Assembly (NCBI GenBank): GCA_937877165.1
Contig: CALEFO010000098.1
Coordinates: forward strand, 1 to 8,264
Direction of reading: 5' to 3'
Length of the DNA: 8,264 nucleotides
From: an uncultured Lachnospiraceae bacterium
GTDB lineage: Bacteria > Bacillota > Clostridia > Lachnospirales > Lachnospiraceae
Shown: piece by piece, positions 1 through 6,253 of the stretch
How the letters are laid out: each line of letters opens with the position of its first letter
Numbering within the stretch: position 1 is the first letter of the stretch
Program-made: the position numbers and the translations under genes
Notes under the pieces: generated by a model
Told to the model about the DNA's origin: nothing
The model's input: only the letters and a program-made list of their open reading frames with translations
Databases searched by the model: none

Positions 1-1424
1 CAGCGACGATCGTTTCCGGATCCATGGCAGAGCGCACGAACTTCAAGGCATACTGCGTATATTCCGCAGCGATTTCCCTTCTGATTTATCCGATTGAAGG
101 ACATTGGGCATGGGGCGGCGGCTGGCTGTCTACCCTTGGCTTCCATGACTTTGCAGGATCCGCAGTGGTACACAACGTCGGCGGCGTGATTGCCTGCCTC
201 GGTGCGGCCATGCTGGGACCCCGTATCGGCAAGTATGACAAGAACGGTAAGGCAAAAGCCATCCCCGGACACAATCTGACGGCAGCGGCACTCGGCGTAT
301 TTATTCTCTGGTTCTGCTGGTTCGGCTTCAACGGCGGTTCGACTGCGGCGATGGCAACGGCAGACGATGCAATCACTGCCTCCAACGCATTCATGACAAC
401 GAACCTTGCGGCGGCAGTTGCTACCTGCGTGACCATGATTTTCACCTGGCTGCGCTATGGCAAGCCGGATGTATCCATGACCCTGAACGGCGCACTCGCA
501 GGTCTTGTTGCCATCACGGCAGGCTGTGATTGTGTAAGCCCTGTCGGCTCCTTCTTCATCGGCCTTGTGGCAGGATTTCTCGTGGTTCTTTCGGTTGAAT
601 TCTTCGATAATGTCGCGAAAATTGATGATCCTGTCGGTGCGGTTTCCGTGCACATGGCAAACGGCATCTGGGGAACCATTGCAGTCGGCCTGTTCTCGAC
701 TGGAGCAAACGGTGTCGGCAAGGGACTTTTCTACGGCGGCGGTGTTTCGCAGCTGGGCGTTCAGATTCTCGGCATCATTGGAATTGATGTTTATGTTCTG
801 ATTACGATGTTCATTGTTTTCAAGATCATCGACAAGACCATCGGCCTTCGTGTTCCGGCACAGGTGGAGATCGACGGACTTGATATTCATGAGCACGGCC
901 TTGCAAGTGCTTATTCCGGATTTGCCATTGCAGATGTCACGAACATGGATATGGACATCAACGACAACACGGACCTCGGTGAAGATGATTACACCAAGGC
1001 AACCGAGGTGCAGAAGAGCGCAGCGGTCAAGGTTGCAGCGGAACCTTCGCTGGAGCCTTCACTGGATACCGGGATGCACAAGGTTTCCATCATCTGCCGT
1101 CTTTCCAAGTTCGACGAGTTGAAGAAAGCCCTGAATGAGCTCGGTGTCACCGGCATGACCATGACGCAGGTGATGGGCTGCGGCATTCAGAAGGGCTCTA
1201 CCGAACGCTACCGCGGCGCGATTGTAGATTCAACGCTTCTGCCGAAGGTGAAGGTCGAGGTCATTATCTCCAAGATTTCCGTGGAAAAGGTGATCGAAGC
1301 GGCGAAGAAAGCTCTGTATACCGGACACATCGGAGACGGCAAGATCTTCGTCTACAATGTGGCCAAGGTTGTCAAGGTCCGGACCGGCGAGGAAGATTTC
1401 GCGGCGCTTCAGGACGTAGAGTAA
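1..1424 (+). CDS. amt: Ammonium transporter (Amt/Rh family) with fused C-terminal P-II domain, 5'-truncated
   Basis: The frame is open from the window edge (first whole codon at 3), and the first residues, ATIVSGSMAERTNF, are an internal Amt motif, so the true start lies upstream and the ATG at 24 is internal. About eight membrane segments are visible. Both pore histidines are present: VVHNVGG (codon near 171) and VSVHMANGIWG (codon 651-653), as is the DFAG motif before the first. The usual Amt tail, GLDIHEHG, is followed by a linker of roughly 70 acidic and Ala-rich residues. A full-length P-II domain then runs from 1074 to 1421, with T-loop 1176-1247 (QKGSTERYRG), LPK, the B-loop TGHIGDGKIFV and the C-terminal RTGEED. 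In other bacteria GlnK is a separate protein that plugs AmtB with T-loop Arg47; that Arg is kept here (1212-1214), while Tyr51 is replaced by Val (1224-1226). The protein is a membrane importer with a cytoplasmic sensor domain. Stop is TAA. Confidence 0.95.
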   Translation, partial: ATIVSGSMAERTNFKAYCVYSAAISLLIYPIEGHWAWGGGWLSTLGFHDFAGSAVVHNVGGVIACLGAAMLGPRIGKYDKNGKAKAIPGHNLTAAALGVFILWFCWFGFNGGSTAAMATADDAITASNAFMTTNLAAAVATCVTMIFTWLRYGKPDVSMTLNGALAGLVAITAGCDCVSPVGSFFIGLVAGFLVVLSVEFFDNVAKIDDPVGAVSVHMANGIWGTIAVGLFSTGANGVGKGLFYGGGVSQLGVQILGIIGIDVYVLITMFIVFKIIDKTIGLRVPAQVEIDGLDIHEHGLASAYSGFAIADVTNMDMDINDNTDLGEDDYTKATEVQKSAAVKVAAEPSLEPSLDTGMHKVSIICRLSKFDELKKALNELGVTGMTMTQVMGCGIQKGSTERYRGAIVDSTLLPKVKVEVIISKISVEKVIEAAKKALYTGHIGDGKIFVYNVAKVVKVRTGEEDFAALQDVE

Positions 1425-1489
1425 TTTTATTTTCGGAATCTTACCGGATGGTGACCGGAATGTTTCCGGTATCCCCGGTATCTTTCATA

Positions 1490-1530
1490 AAAGGCAGTCA
1501 TGCAACCTTCCTCCGCATGACTGCCTTTGC
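1490..1530 (+). terminator. Rho-independent terminator of the amt-P-II gene
   Basis: A perfect 14-bp inverted repeat, AAAGGCAGTCATGC (1490-1503) and GCATGACTGCCTTT (1515-1528), encloses an 11-nt loop and is followed by GCTTTG. It lies 66 nt after the amt stop. A short A/T-rich flank on the left (CATAAAA) could make it weakly active on the other strand too. A smaller 7-bp hairpin, ACCGGAA/TTCCGGT with a 3-nt loop (1454-1470), lies just upstream. Confidence 0.75.
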
Positions 1531-1579
1531 TTTGTGTCCGGGAACCGAAACGCTATGAATTTTCCCCTGCAAAAAGTTC

Positions 1580-1609
1580 TTTACAGATAAAAGAGGACGG
1601 GTGTATCCT
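1580..1609 (+). promoter_or_regulatory. Candidate distal promoter upstream of pyrG
   Basis: TTTACA (1580-1585) is separated by 18 nt from TATCCT (1604-1609). If used, it would give a leader of about 230 nt containing all the small hairpins before pyrG. The match is moderate and the assignment tentative. Confidence 0.22.
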
Positions 1610-1799
1610 AGCAAAGTATTTTTTATTTGTCCGGCATCCGGCAGGACAGACGGCTTGCCTGTCTGCGGCGGGAGCGATCCGGAACAGGAACAGATATGGA
1701 TGACATATGCGGGTGACAAGGGCGTCAACTGAAACGGAGGAGTTCGTTTTAGGGGTCTTTGCCACCTTTTTTGTGGAAACTGTTCGGAATGGTGGGAAA

Positions 1800-1827
1800 T
1801 TGGGACATTTTGGAAAACATATATAAA
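1800..1827 (+). promoter_or_regulatory. Candidate proximal promoter of pyrG-glnA-ANTAR
   Basis: TTGGGA (1800-1805), a 16-nt spacer and TATAAA (1822-1827) resemble a sigma-A promoter. Transcription would begin about 15 nt before the pyrG start, leaving almost no leader. Confidence 0.4.
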
Positions 1828-1848
1828 AGAAAGCAGAGAGGAGAGAAT

Positions 1849-3516
1849 ATGATCAAATATGTATTTGTCAGCGGAGGCGTTGTTTCCGGACTGGGAAAGG
1901 GAATTACAGCAGCTTCCCTCGGAAGACTTCTGAAGGCACGCGGATATCATGTCACGATGCAGAAGTTTGACCCGTACCTGAACGTGGATCCGGGCACGAT
2001 GAACCCGATTCAGCACGGCGAGGTGTTTGTTACGGATGACGGCACGGAAACGGACCTGGATCTCGGACATTATGAGCGCTTCATTGATGAGAGCCTGAAT
2101 CACAACTCCAATGTCACCTCCGGAAAGGTGTACTGGTCTGTCATCAACAAGGAACGTCACGGAGATTACGGCGGAGGCACGGTTCAGGTGATTCCGCACA
2201 TCACGAATGAAATCAAATCCAGATTTTATACAGAAGAGACGAAGGCGCCCGCAGCAGAAAAGGAAGCTTCTGCGGAAGGGAAAAATGCCGTCATCCGTCC
2301 GGAGGACGTGACGGTCGCCATCATCGAGGTCGGCGGAACGGTCGGCGACATTGAGTCGCAGGCCTTCTTCGAGGCCATCCGCCAGTTCCAGCAGGAGCAG
2401 GGTGCCTATAATACCTGTATGATTCATGTGACGCTGGTTCCTTACCTGTACGGCTCCGCGGAAATGAAAACCAAGCCCACCCAGATGAGCGTCAAGGCGC
2501 TGCAGCAGATGGGAATCCGCGCCGATGTCATTGTCTGCCGCTCCGAGATGGAGATGCCGCAGTATCTGAAGGATAAAATTGCGCTGTTCTGCAACGTGCC
2601 CGGAAGCCACGTGCTCCAGAACCTGAACGCCAGCAGCATCTACGAGGTTCCGCTGATGATGGAGGATGAGCATCTGGCCCAGGCGGTCTGCGACTGCCTG
2701 AATCTTCCCTGCCCGGAGCCGGATCTTACGGAGTGGACCGAAATGGTAGAGCGTCTGAAGCACCCGGATAAGAAGGTAGAGATTGCTCTTGTTGGGAAGT
2801 ACACGCAGCTTCACGACGCATATCTTTCCGTTGTGGAGGCGCTTCACCACGGCGGAATTGAGAACCGCACGGAGGTTTCGATCCGCTGGGTGGATTCGGA
2901 AGAGCTGGAGAAGGAAGGGTGCGGGAAGATGCTCGCCGGAATCGACGGCATGATCATTCCGGGAGGCTTCGGAAACCGCGGAACAGAGGGGATGATTCTC
3001 GCGGCACAGTATGCGCGAGAGAACCGGATCCCGTACCTCGGAATCTGTCTTGGCATGCAGATGGCCATGATCGAGTTCGCAAGAGACGTGATCGGCTATG
3101 CAGACGCGAACAGCTCCGAGCTTGCCCCGGATACGGCACACCCGGTGATTGACCTGATGCCCGAGCAGAAAAATGTCACGGACCTCGGCGGAACGATGCG
3201 TCTCGGCGCGTATCCCTGCATCCTCAAGAAGGACAGCAAGGCGTACCAGCTCTATGGCACTGAGCAGATTTTCGAGCGCCACCGCCACAGATATGAGGTC
3301 AATAACGAATACCGCGACATTTTTGAGGCAAACGGCATGGAGCTCTCCGGCATCAGCCCGGACGGCCGCATTGTGGAGATGATTGAACTGAAGGACCACC
3401 CGTACTACGTGGCAACGCAGGCGCATCCGGAGTTCAAATCCCGCCCGAACCATGCACATCCCCTGTTCGCCGGACTGGTGAAGGCCGCAGGAGAGTACGC
3501 CGGGAACAGACAGTAG
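1849..3516 (+). CDS. pyrG: CTP synthase (glutamine-hydrolysing)
   Basis: This enzyme converts UTP, ATP and glutamine to CTP, the last step of pyrimidine nucleotide synthesis, in the cytosol. The product is 555 residues. The synthetase domain shows KYVFVSGGVVSGLGKG (residues 3-18), NPIQHGEVFVTDDG (52-65), HGDYGGGTVQVIPHITNEI (104-122) and VGGTVGDIES (161-170). The glutaminase domain shows GICLGMQ with nucleophile Cys400, and HPEF with His526 and Glu528. The start at 1849 is chosen because the family begins at this MxKY motif and AGAGAGGAG lies just upstream; in-frame extensions to 1789 or 1759 have no well-placed ribosome binding site. About 20 extra Ala/Glu/Lys-rich residues (roughly 129-150) interrupt the synthetase domain compared with the E. 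coli enzyme. glnA follows after 30 nt, so the two are probably cotranscribed, pairing a glutamine user with the glutamine maker. Confidence 0.97.
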   Translation: MIKYVFVSGGVVSGLGKGITAASLGRLLKARGYHVTMQKFDPYLNVDPGTMNPIQHGEVFVTDDGTETDLDLGHYERFIDESLNHNSNVTSGKVYWSVINKERHGDYGGGTVQVIPHITNEIKSRFYTEETKAPAAEKEASAEGKNAVIRPEDVTVAIIEVGGTVGDIESQAFFEAIRQFQQEQGAYNTCMIHVTLVPYLYGSAEMKTKPTQMSVKALQQMGIRADVIVCRSEMEMPQYLKDKIALFCNVPGSHVLQNLNASSIYEVPLMMEDEHLAQAVCDCLNLPCPEPDLTEWTEMVERLKHPDKKVEIALVGKYTQLHDAYLSVVEALHHGGIENRTEVSIRWVDSEELEKEGCGKMLAGIDGMIIPGGFGNRGTEGMILAAQYARENRIPYLGICLGMQMAMIEFARDVIGYADANSSELAPDTAHPVIDLMPEQKNVTDLGGTMRLGAYPCILKKDSKAYQLYGTEQIFERHRHRYEVNNEYRDIFEANGMELSGISPDGRIVEMIELKDHPYYVATQAHPEFKSRPNHAHPLFAGLVKAAGEYAGNRQ

Positions 3517-3546
3517 CAGAAGGCTCAGGGAAAGGGGATCATGGTT

Positions 3547-4773
3547 ATGCAGACCTATGAGGAAGTATTGGATTTCATTGAAGAAGAAAATGTGAAATTC
3601 ATCCGGCTTGCGTTTTTTGATGTGTTCGGAGAACAGAAGAACATTGCCATTATGCCGCAGGAGCTGCGGCGGGCATTTACGGAAGGAATTTCCTTCGACG
3701 GCTCGGCCATTGCGGGCTTTGGAGAGGATCTGCGTTCTGACCTGTTCCTTCGTCCGGATCCGACGACGGTTTCCATTGTTCCCTGGAGGCCGATGGACGG
3801 CGGTGTGTGCCGGATGTTCTGCGACATTTACAAGCCGGATGGAACACCGTATGAGAAGGACACACGTTATCTTCTGAAGCAGGCGGTGAAGGCGGCAAAG
3901 GACAAGGGCATCCGCGTCAATATCGGCCCGGAGCTTGAATTCTACGCTTTTTCGAAGAATGAGAAGGGCGAGACCACGGAGATACCGATTGATCAGGCGG
4001 GCTACATGTCGGTCGGCCCAGATGACCGCGGCGAGAATCTGCGCCGCGATATCTGCTTTGCCCTCCTTGATATGGGAATTACGCCGGAGGCGTCGCACCA
4101 CGAGCAGGGACCGGGACAGAACGAGATCGACTTTCATTACGGAGCGCCGCTTACGACGGCGGACAACACGACGACGGTCAAGTGGGCAGTGAGAAACCTT
4201 GCGGAAACCACAGGAATGAGCGCGGACTTTTCGCCAAAGCCGCTCCGTGATCAGCCCGGCAATGGTATGCACTTCAACATTTCCGTGGAGCCCGTTGACG
4301 CGCAGGATAAAACGGACTATTCCTCCATGTTCATGGCGGGCATTCTGAAGCATATCCGGGAGATCACGCTGTTCCTGAATCCGACGACGAAGTCCTATGA
4401 GCGCCTTGGCCAGATGGAGGCACCGTATTACGTCAGCTGGTCGGAGCAGAACCGCTCGCAGCTGATCCGCATCCCGGCAACCAATTCGGACCGCAAGCGC
4501 TTCGAGCTCCGTTCCCCGGATCCGATGGCCAATCCGTATCTTTCCTTTGCCATGGTAATTTATGCCGGGCTTGACGGCATCGGGAATGCGCTTCGTCCGG
4601 ATCTTCCGATGAATGTCAACCTGTACAAGGCGGATGCGGATCTGATCCGGAAGCTGGAAAAGCTTCCGCGCCACATTGATGAGGCGGCTTCCTGCGCGAG
4701 AGGGAGCGAGCTGGTGCAGCGGTATGTGCCGGCTTCTATTCTGAATGCTTACTGCGAGAGAGCCGGAATCTGA
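3547..4773 (+). CDS. glnA: Glutamine synthetase, type I, shortened C-terminus
   Basis: Makes glutamine from glutamate, ammonia and ATP; expected to form a cytosolic dodecamer. The start at 3547 is preferred over ATG 3541 because AGGGG (3533-3537) is 9 nt from the former and only 3 nt from the latter. The product is 408 residues. Family motifs in order: FDGSAIAGF (50-58), metal ligands in GPELEF (Glu129, Glu131), EASHHEQGPGQNEIDF (181-196), KPLRDQPGNGMHFNIS (231-246, His242), NPTTKSYERL (278-287), flap Glu291 in QMEAPYYV, NRSQLIRIPA (302-311) and RFELRSPDPMANPYL (318-332). The sequence is closest to the Bacillus-type (GSI-alpha) enzyme but ends about 30 residues early, without the usual EWD/Tyr-rich tail. 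At the position of B. subtilis Arg62, a feedback residue, I read Glu60. The ANTAR gene starts 27 nt later. The catalytic set appears complete, so it should be active. Confidence 0.95.
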   Translation: MQTYEEVLDFIEEENVKFIRLAFFDVFGEQKNIAIMPQELRRAFTEGISFDGSAIAGFGEDLRSDLFLRPDPTTVSIVPWRPMDGGVCRMFCDIYKPDGTPYEKDTRYLLKQAVKAAKDKGIRVNIGPELEFYAFSKNEKGETTEIPIDQAGYMSVGPDDRGENLRRDICFALLDMGITPEASHHEQGPGQNEIDFHYGAPLTTADNTTTVKWAVRNLAETTGMSADFSPKPLRDQPGNGMHFNISVEPVDAQDKTDYSSMFMAGILKHIREITLFLNPTTKSYERLGQMEAPYYVSWSEQNRSQLIRIPATNSDRKRFELRSPDPMANPYLSFAMVIYAGLDGIGNALRPDLPMNVNLYKADADLIRKLEKLPRHIDEAASCARGSELVQRYVPASILNAYCERAGI

Positions 4774-4800
4774 GATTAGCAAGGAAGGACGGAAACAGTT

Positions 4801-5385
4801 ATGGCTGCGGTCAGTAAGAGAAGCCGTGTACTGGTTGTTACATCCGGCCAGGACACGTATGCGGTCATTCGCAAGATCATCGAGGGAACCTGTGAACAGG
4901 TTCTGTATGCATCTTCGGTCACGGAAGCAAGACGCGTTCTATCCGATGGCGCCATCGGCCTGGTGATCATCAATACACCGCTTCCCGATGAATTCGGTCT
5001 GGAGTCAGCCCGCGATTTTGCGGACGGAAGAGACATTGCTGTACTCCTTCTCGTGAAAGCGGATCTTTACCATCAGGTGGCGTATAAGGTGCGCGGAAGC
5101 GGAATTTTTGTTTTGTCGAGGCCGCTCAAGGGACAGCTCCTTCTGGAGGCGGTTGGCGTCATGGATTCTATGCGGCAGAAGATTTTCATGCTGAATGAGC
5201 AGAATCAGAAGCTGAGAAGACGCCTGGACGAAATGGGAATCATCACCAGGGCCAAGTGCCTGATGATTGAGAAAAAACAGATGACAGAGGAAGAGGCTCA
5301 CCGCTATCTGGAGCAGGAGGCGATGAATCATTCCTTGACCAAAAAGGAAATTGCGCAGAATATCATCCGGGATCTGGAAGAGTGA
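4801..5385 (+). CDS. ANTAR-domain RNA-binding regulator with degenerate receiver domain
   Basis: A probable transcription antiterminator of 194 residues. Residues 8-120 have the length and strand/helix rhythm of a response-regulator receiver (RVLVVTSGQD, then GLVIINTPLPDEFG, then IFVLSRPLKG). However, the phosphoacceptor Asp is Asn58, the acidic pair after the first strand is missing (TSGQD), and the conserved Lys-Pro pair reads Arg-Pro. Residues 121-148 form a probable coiled coil. Residues about 136-192 are an ANTAR domain: LRRRLDEMGIITRAKCLMIE, then EEEAHRYLEQEAMNHSLTKKEIA. ANTAR proteins such as NasR and EutV bind paired hairpins in leader RNA and prevent termination. A ribosome binding site (AAGGAAGGA, 4781-4789) precedes the ATG. 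The position directly behind glnA suggests a nitrogen role, with activity set by a ligand or partner rather than by phosphorylation. No cognate histidine kinase is in view. Confidence 0.9.
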   Translation: MAAVSKRSRVLVVTSGQDTYAVIRKIIEGTCEQVLYASSVTEARRVLSDGAIGLVIINTPLPDEFGLESARDFADGRDIAVLLLVKADLYHQVAYKVRGSGIFVLSRPLKGQLLLEAVGVMDSMRQKIFMLNEQNQKLRRRLDEMGIITRAKCLMIEKKQMTEEEAHRYLEQEAMNHSLTKKEIAQNIIRDLEE

Positions 5386-5392
5386 AAGCTCC

Positions 5393-5411
5393 TCCGGCCC
5401 CCGGATTTTTT
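5393..5411 (+). terminator. Terminator of the pyrG-glnA-ANTAR unit
   Basis: TCCGG (5393-5397), a CCC loop and CCGGA (5401-5405) are followed at once by six T (5406-5411), 7 nt after the ANTAR stop. The stem is short but all strong pairs bar one. On the opposite strand the hairpin has no T tract, so it gives the convergent phosphatase gene little termination. Confidence 0.75.
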
Positions 5412-5431
5412 ATAGGATGCCAGAGAGCAGA

Positions 5432-6151
5432 TTATCCGAGGATCAGCGGCAGAAGCTCCTCCGGGCGGGAAATGATGGCTTTCGCGTGATGCTCTTCGAG
5501 GAAGGAGCGGCCGCGGAAGCCCCAGTCTACGCTGATGCAGTCGAGACCGGAATTGACCGCGGTCTGCATGTCGATTTCGGAGTCGCCGATGTAGACGGCA
5601 TCCTTCTTATTGTCTGTGCCGAGGTCGCGGAGCGCCTTCCTCGTCATGTCCGGGGCGGGCTTTCTGCGGACGCCGTCCATCTCACCGATGGAGAGATCGA
5701 ACATTCCGGTGAACAGGTCATCAACAAGCTTCTGGACGGCAATGTCCGGCTTGTTGGAGACGACGGCGGTCTTTATCCCGGATGCGCGGAGCTTCCTCAG
5801 AACGTCGAGAATTCCATCGTAGGGACCCGTTTTGATGTCGCAGTGGGCAGCGTAATAGGGCGTATAGATTTCCTGAATTTTTTTTACCTCTTTCACATCT
5901 ACGGTTGGTGTGATGGCGTCGCGATCCGTTCCGACCTGCTCAAGCTCCGTCATCGCGGCTCCGGCTTCTCTTGCAAGAGCGCGGATGACGGCGACGGTGA
6001 CGCCGCTCCCGAAGAACTGGCGGACGTCATCCTCTGTGTAATCGTGACGGTGCCCTGCGGCGGCAAGGGCATAGTTCATGGAATCCGTCAGGTCTCCCAA
6101 GGTGTTGAGCACAGTTCCATCCATATCAAAAACAGCGGTTGTATAGTTCAT
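5432..6151 (-). CDS. HAD-superfamily hydrolase, phosphoglycolate phosphatase-like
   Basis: A 239-residue cytosolic phosphatase of HAD subfamily IA. Motif I is FDMDGT with nucleophile Asp9 and acid/base Asp11; motif II is VVSNKPD (Ser132); motif III is RRKPAPD (Lys164); motif IV is IGDSEIDM (Asp190, Asp194). A helical cap fills residues about 17-110, with a slightly long, charged segment at 62-92. The substrate cannot be read from sequence; 2-phosphoglycolate, a pyrophosphate or another small phosphomonoester are all possible, so no symbol is given. The ATG at 6151 is chosen because the family starts a few residues before motif I and AGAAGGGA lies just upstream on this strand; the frame stays open further upstream but without family homology. 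It is convergent with the ANTAR gene (46 nt between stops) and divergent from the peptidase gene. Confidence 0.93.
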   Translation of the reverse strand: MNYTTAVFDMDGTVLNTLGDLTDSMNYALAAAGHRHDYTEDDVRQFFGSGVTVAVIRALAREAGAAMTELEQVGTDRDAITPTVDVKEVKKIQEIYTPYYAAHCDIKTGPYDGILDVLRKLRASGIKTAVVSNKPDIAVQKLVDDLFTGMFDLSIGEMDGVRRKPAPDMTRKALRDLGTDNKKDAVYIGDSEIDMQTAVNSGLDCISVDWGFRGRSFLEEHHAKAIISRPEELLPLILG

Positions 6152-6166
6152 GGCAGTCCCTTCTAT

Positions 6167-6196
6167 CTTTAATGTTTTGTCCTTTAATGTTTTGTC
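6167..6196. repeat. Perfect 15-bp tandem duplication in the phosphatase 5' leader
   Basis: CTTTAATGTTTTGTC occurs at 6167-6181 and again immediately at 6182-6196. In the phosphatase mRNA the two copies read GACAAAACATTAAAG twice, directly before the ribosome binding site, and their junction creates an extra AAAGGA. Confidence 0.9.
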
Positions 6197-6202
6197 CGGC
6201 AG

Positions 6203-6232
6203 TACAAATTTACACGCAAACAAGAGTATAAT
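6203..6232 (+). promoter_or_regulatory. Candidate promoter of the M3 peptidase gene
   Basis: A perfect TATAAT (6227-6232) lies about 58 nt before the start codon. The -35 region is poor (TACAAA at 6203-6208, 18-nt spacer), which suggests a weak or activator-dependent promoter. Confidence 0.45.
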
Positions 6233-6253
6233 TCGAAAAGGCAGTCCGGTCCA
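6225..6253 (-). promoter_or_regulatory. Candidate promoter of the HAD hydrolase gene
   Basis: Read on the minus strand: TGGACC (6253-6248), a 17-nt spacer and TATACT (6230-6225). Its -10 box overlaps that of the opposite promoter, so the two should compete for RNA polymerase. The predicted leader is about 65 nt and includes both copies of the 15-bp repeat. Confidence 0.45.

Larger units (their letters stand above)
1531..1848. other. Gene-free gap upstream of pyrG, with small hairpins
   Basis: No convincing coding region is seen in these 318 nt. Short stems are present: TGTCC/GGACA (1628-1632 with 1644-1648), CAGAC/GTCTG (1647-1651 with 1661-1665, with GG/CC inside), ATATG/CATAT (around 1694-1708) and TGAC/GTCA with hexaloop AAGGGC (1714-1727). 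A strong Shine-Dalgarno-like GGAGGAG at 1736-1742 has no start codon at a normal distance. No classical riboswitch or T-box core was recognised. The gap is long enough to hold a regulated leader or a small RNA, but I cannot assign one. Confidence 0.5.

Noticed and set aside
1553..1765. A 70-codon minus-strand frame in the gap before pyrG
   Set aside because: It starts at GTG with no well-spaced ribosome binding site, has no recognisable domain and a Cys/Arg/Pro-rich composition typical of noncoding frames.
1752..1780. Reiterative-transcription attenuator of the Bacillus pyrG type (GGGG at 1752, T6 at 1767-1772)
   Set aside because: No promoter is spaced to start at this G run. The only stem around the T run is CCAC/GTGG with the T's in its loop, so it is not a terminator.
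1759..1848. N-terminal extension of CTP synthase from TTG 1759 or ATG 1789
   Set aside because: The family starts at the MxKY(I/V)FV motif, which is Met1849, and this start has the properly spaced AGGAG.
3541..3546. glnA start two codons earlier at ATG 3541
   Set aside because: Only 3 nt separate it from the AGGGG ribosome binding site, too close; 3547 has 9 nt and fits the family N-terminus. The difference is two residues, so it remains a minor uncertainty.
1498..4782. A 1094-codon open frame on the minus strand, antisense to pyrG and glnA
   Set aside because: Both strands cannot plausibly code here. The plus strand encodes two unmistakable enzymes, and the minus reading is rich in Arg, His and Leu with no recognisable domain, as expected from reversed GC-biased codons.
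5386..5464. 12-bp direct repeat AAGCTCCTCCGG at 5386-5397 and 5453-5464
   Set aside because: One copy lies in the ANTAR terminator and the other inside phosphatase coding sequence. No target-site or mobile-element features accompany it, so chance is the simplest reading.
5351..6172. A 273-codon plus-strand frame across the phosphatase gene
   Set aside because: It is the antisense of a gene with all four HAD motifs, and it begins inside the ANTAR gene and crosses a strong terminator.
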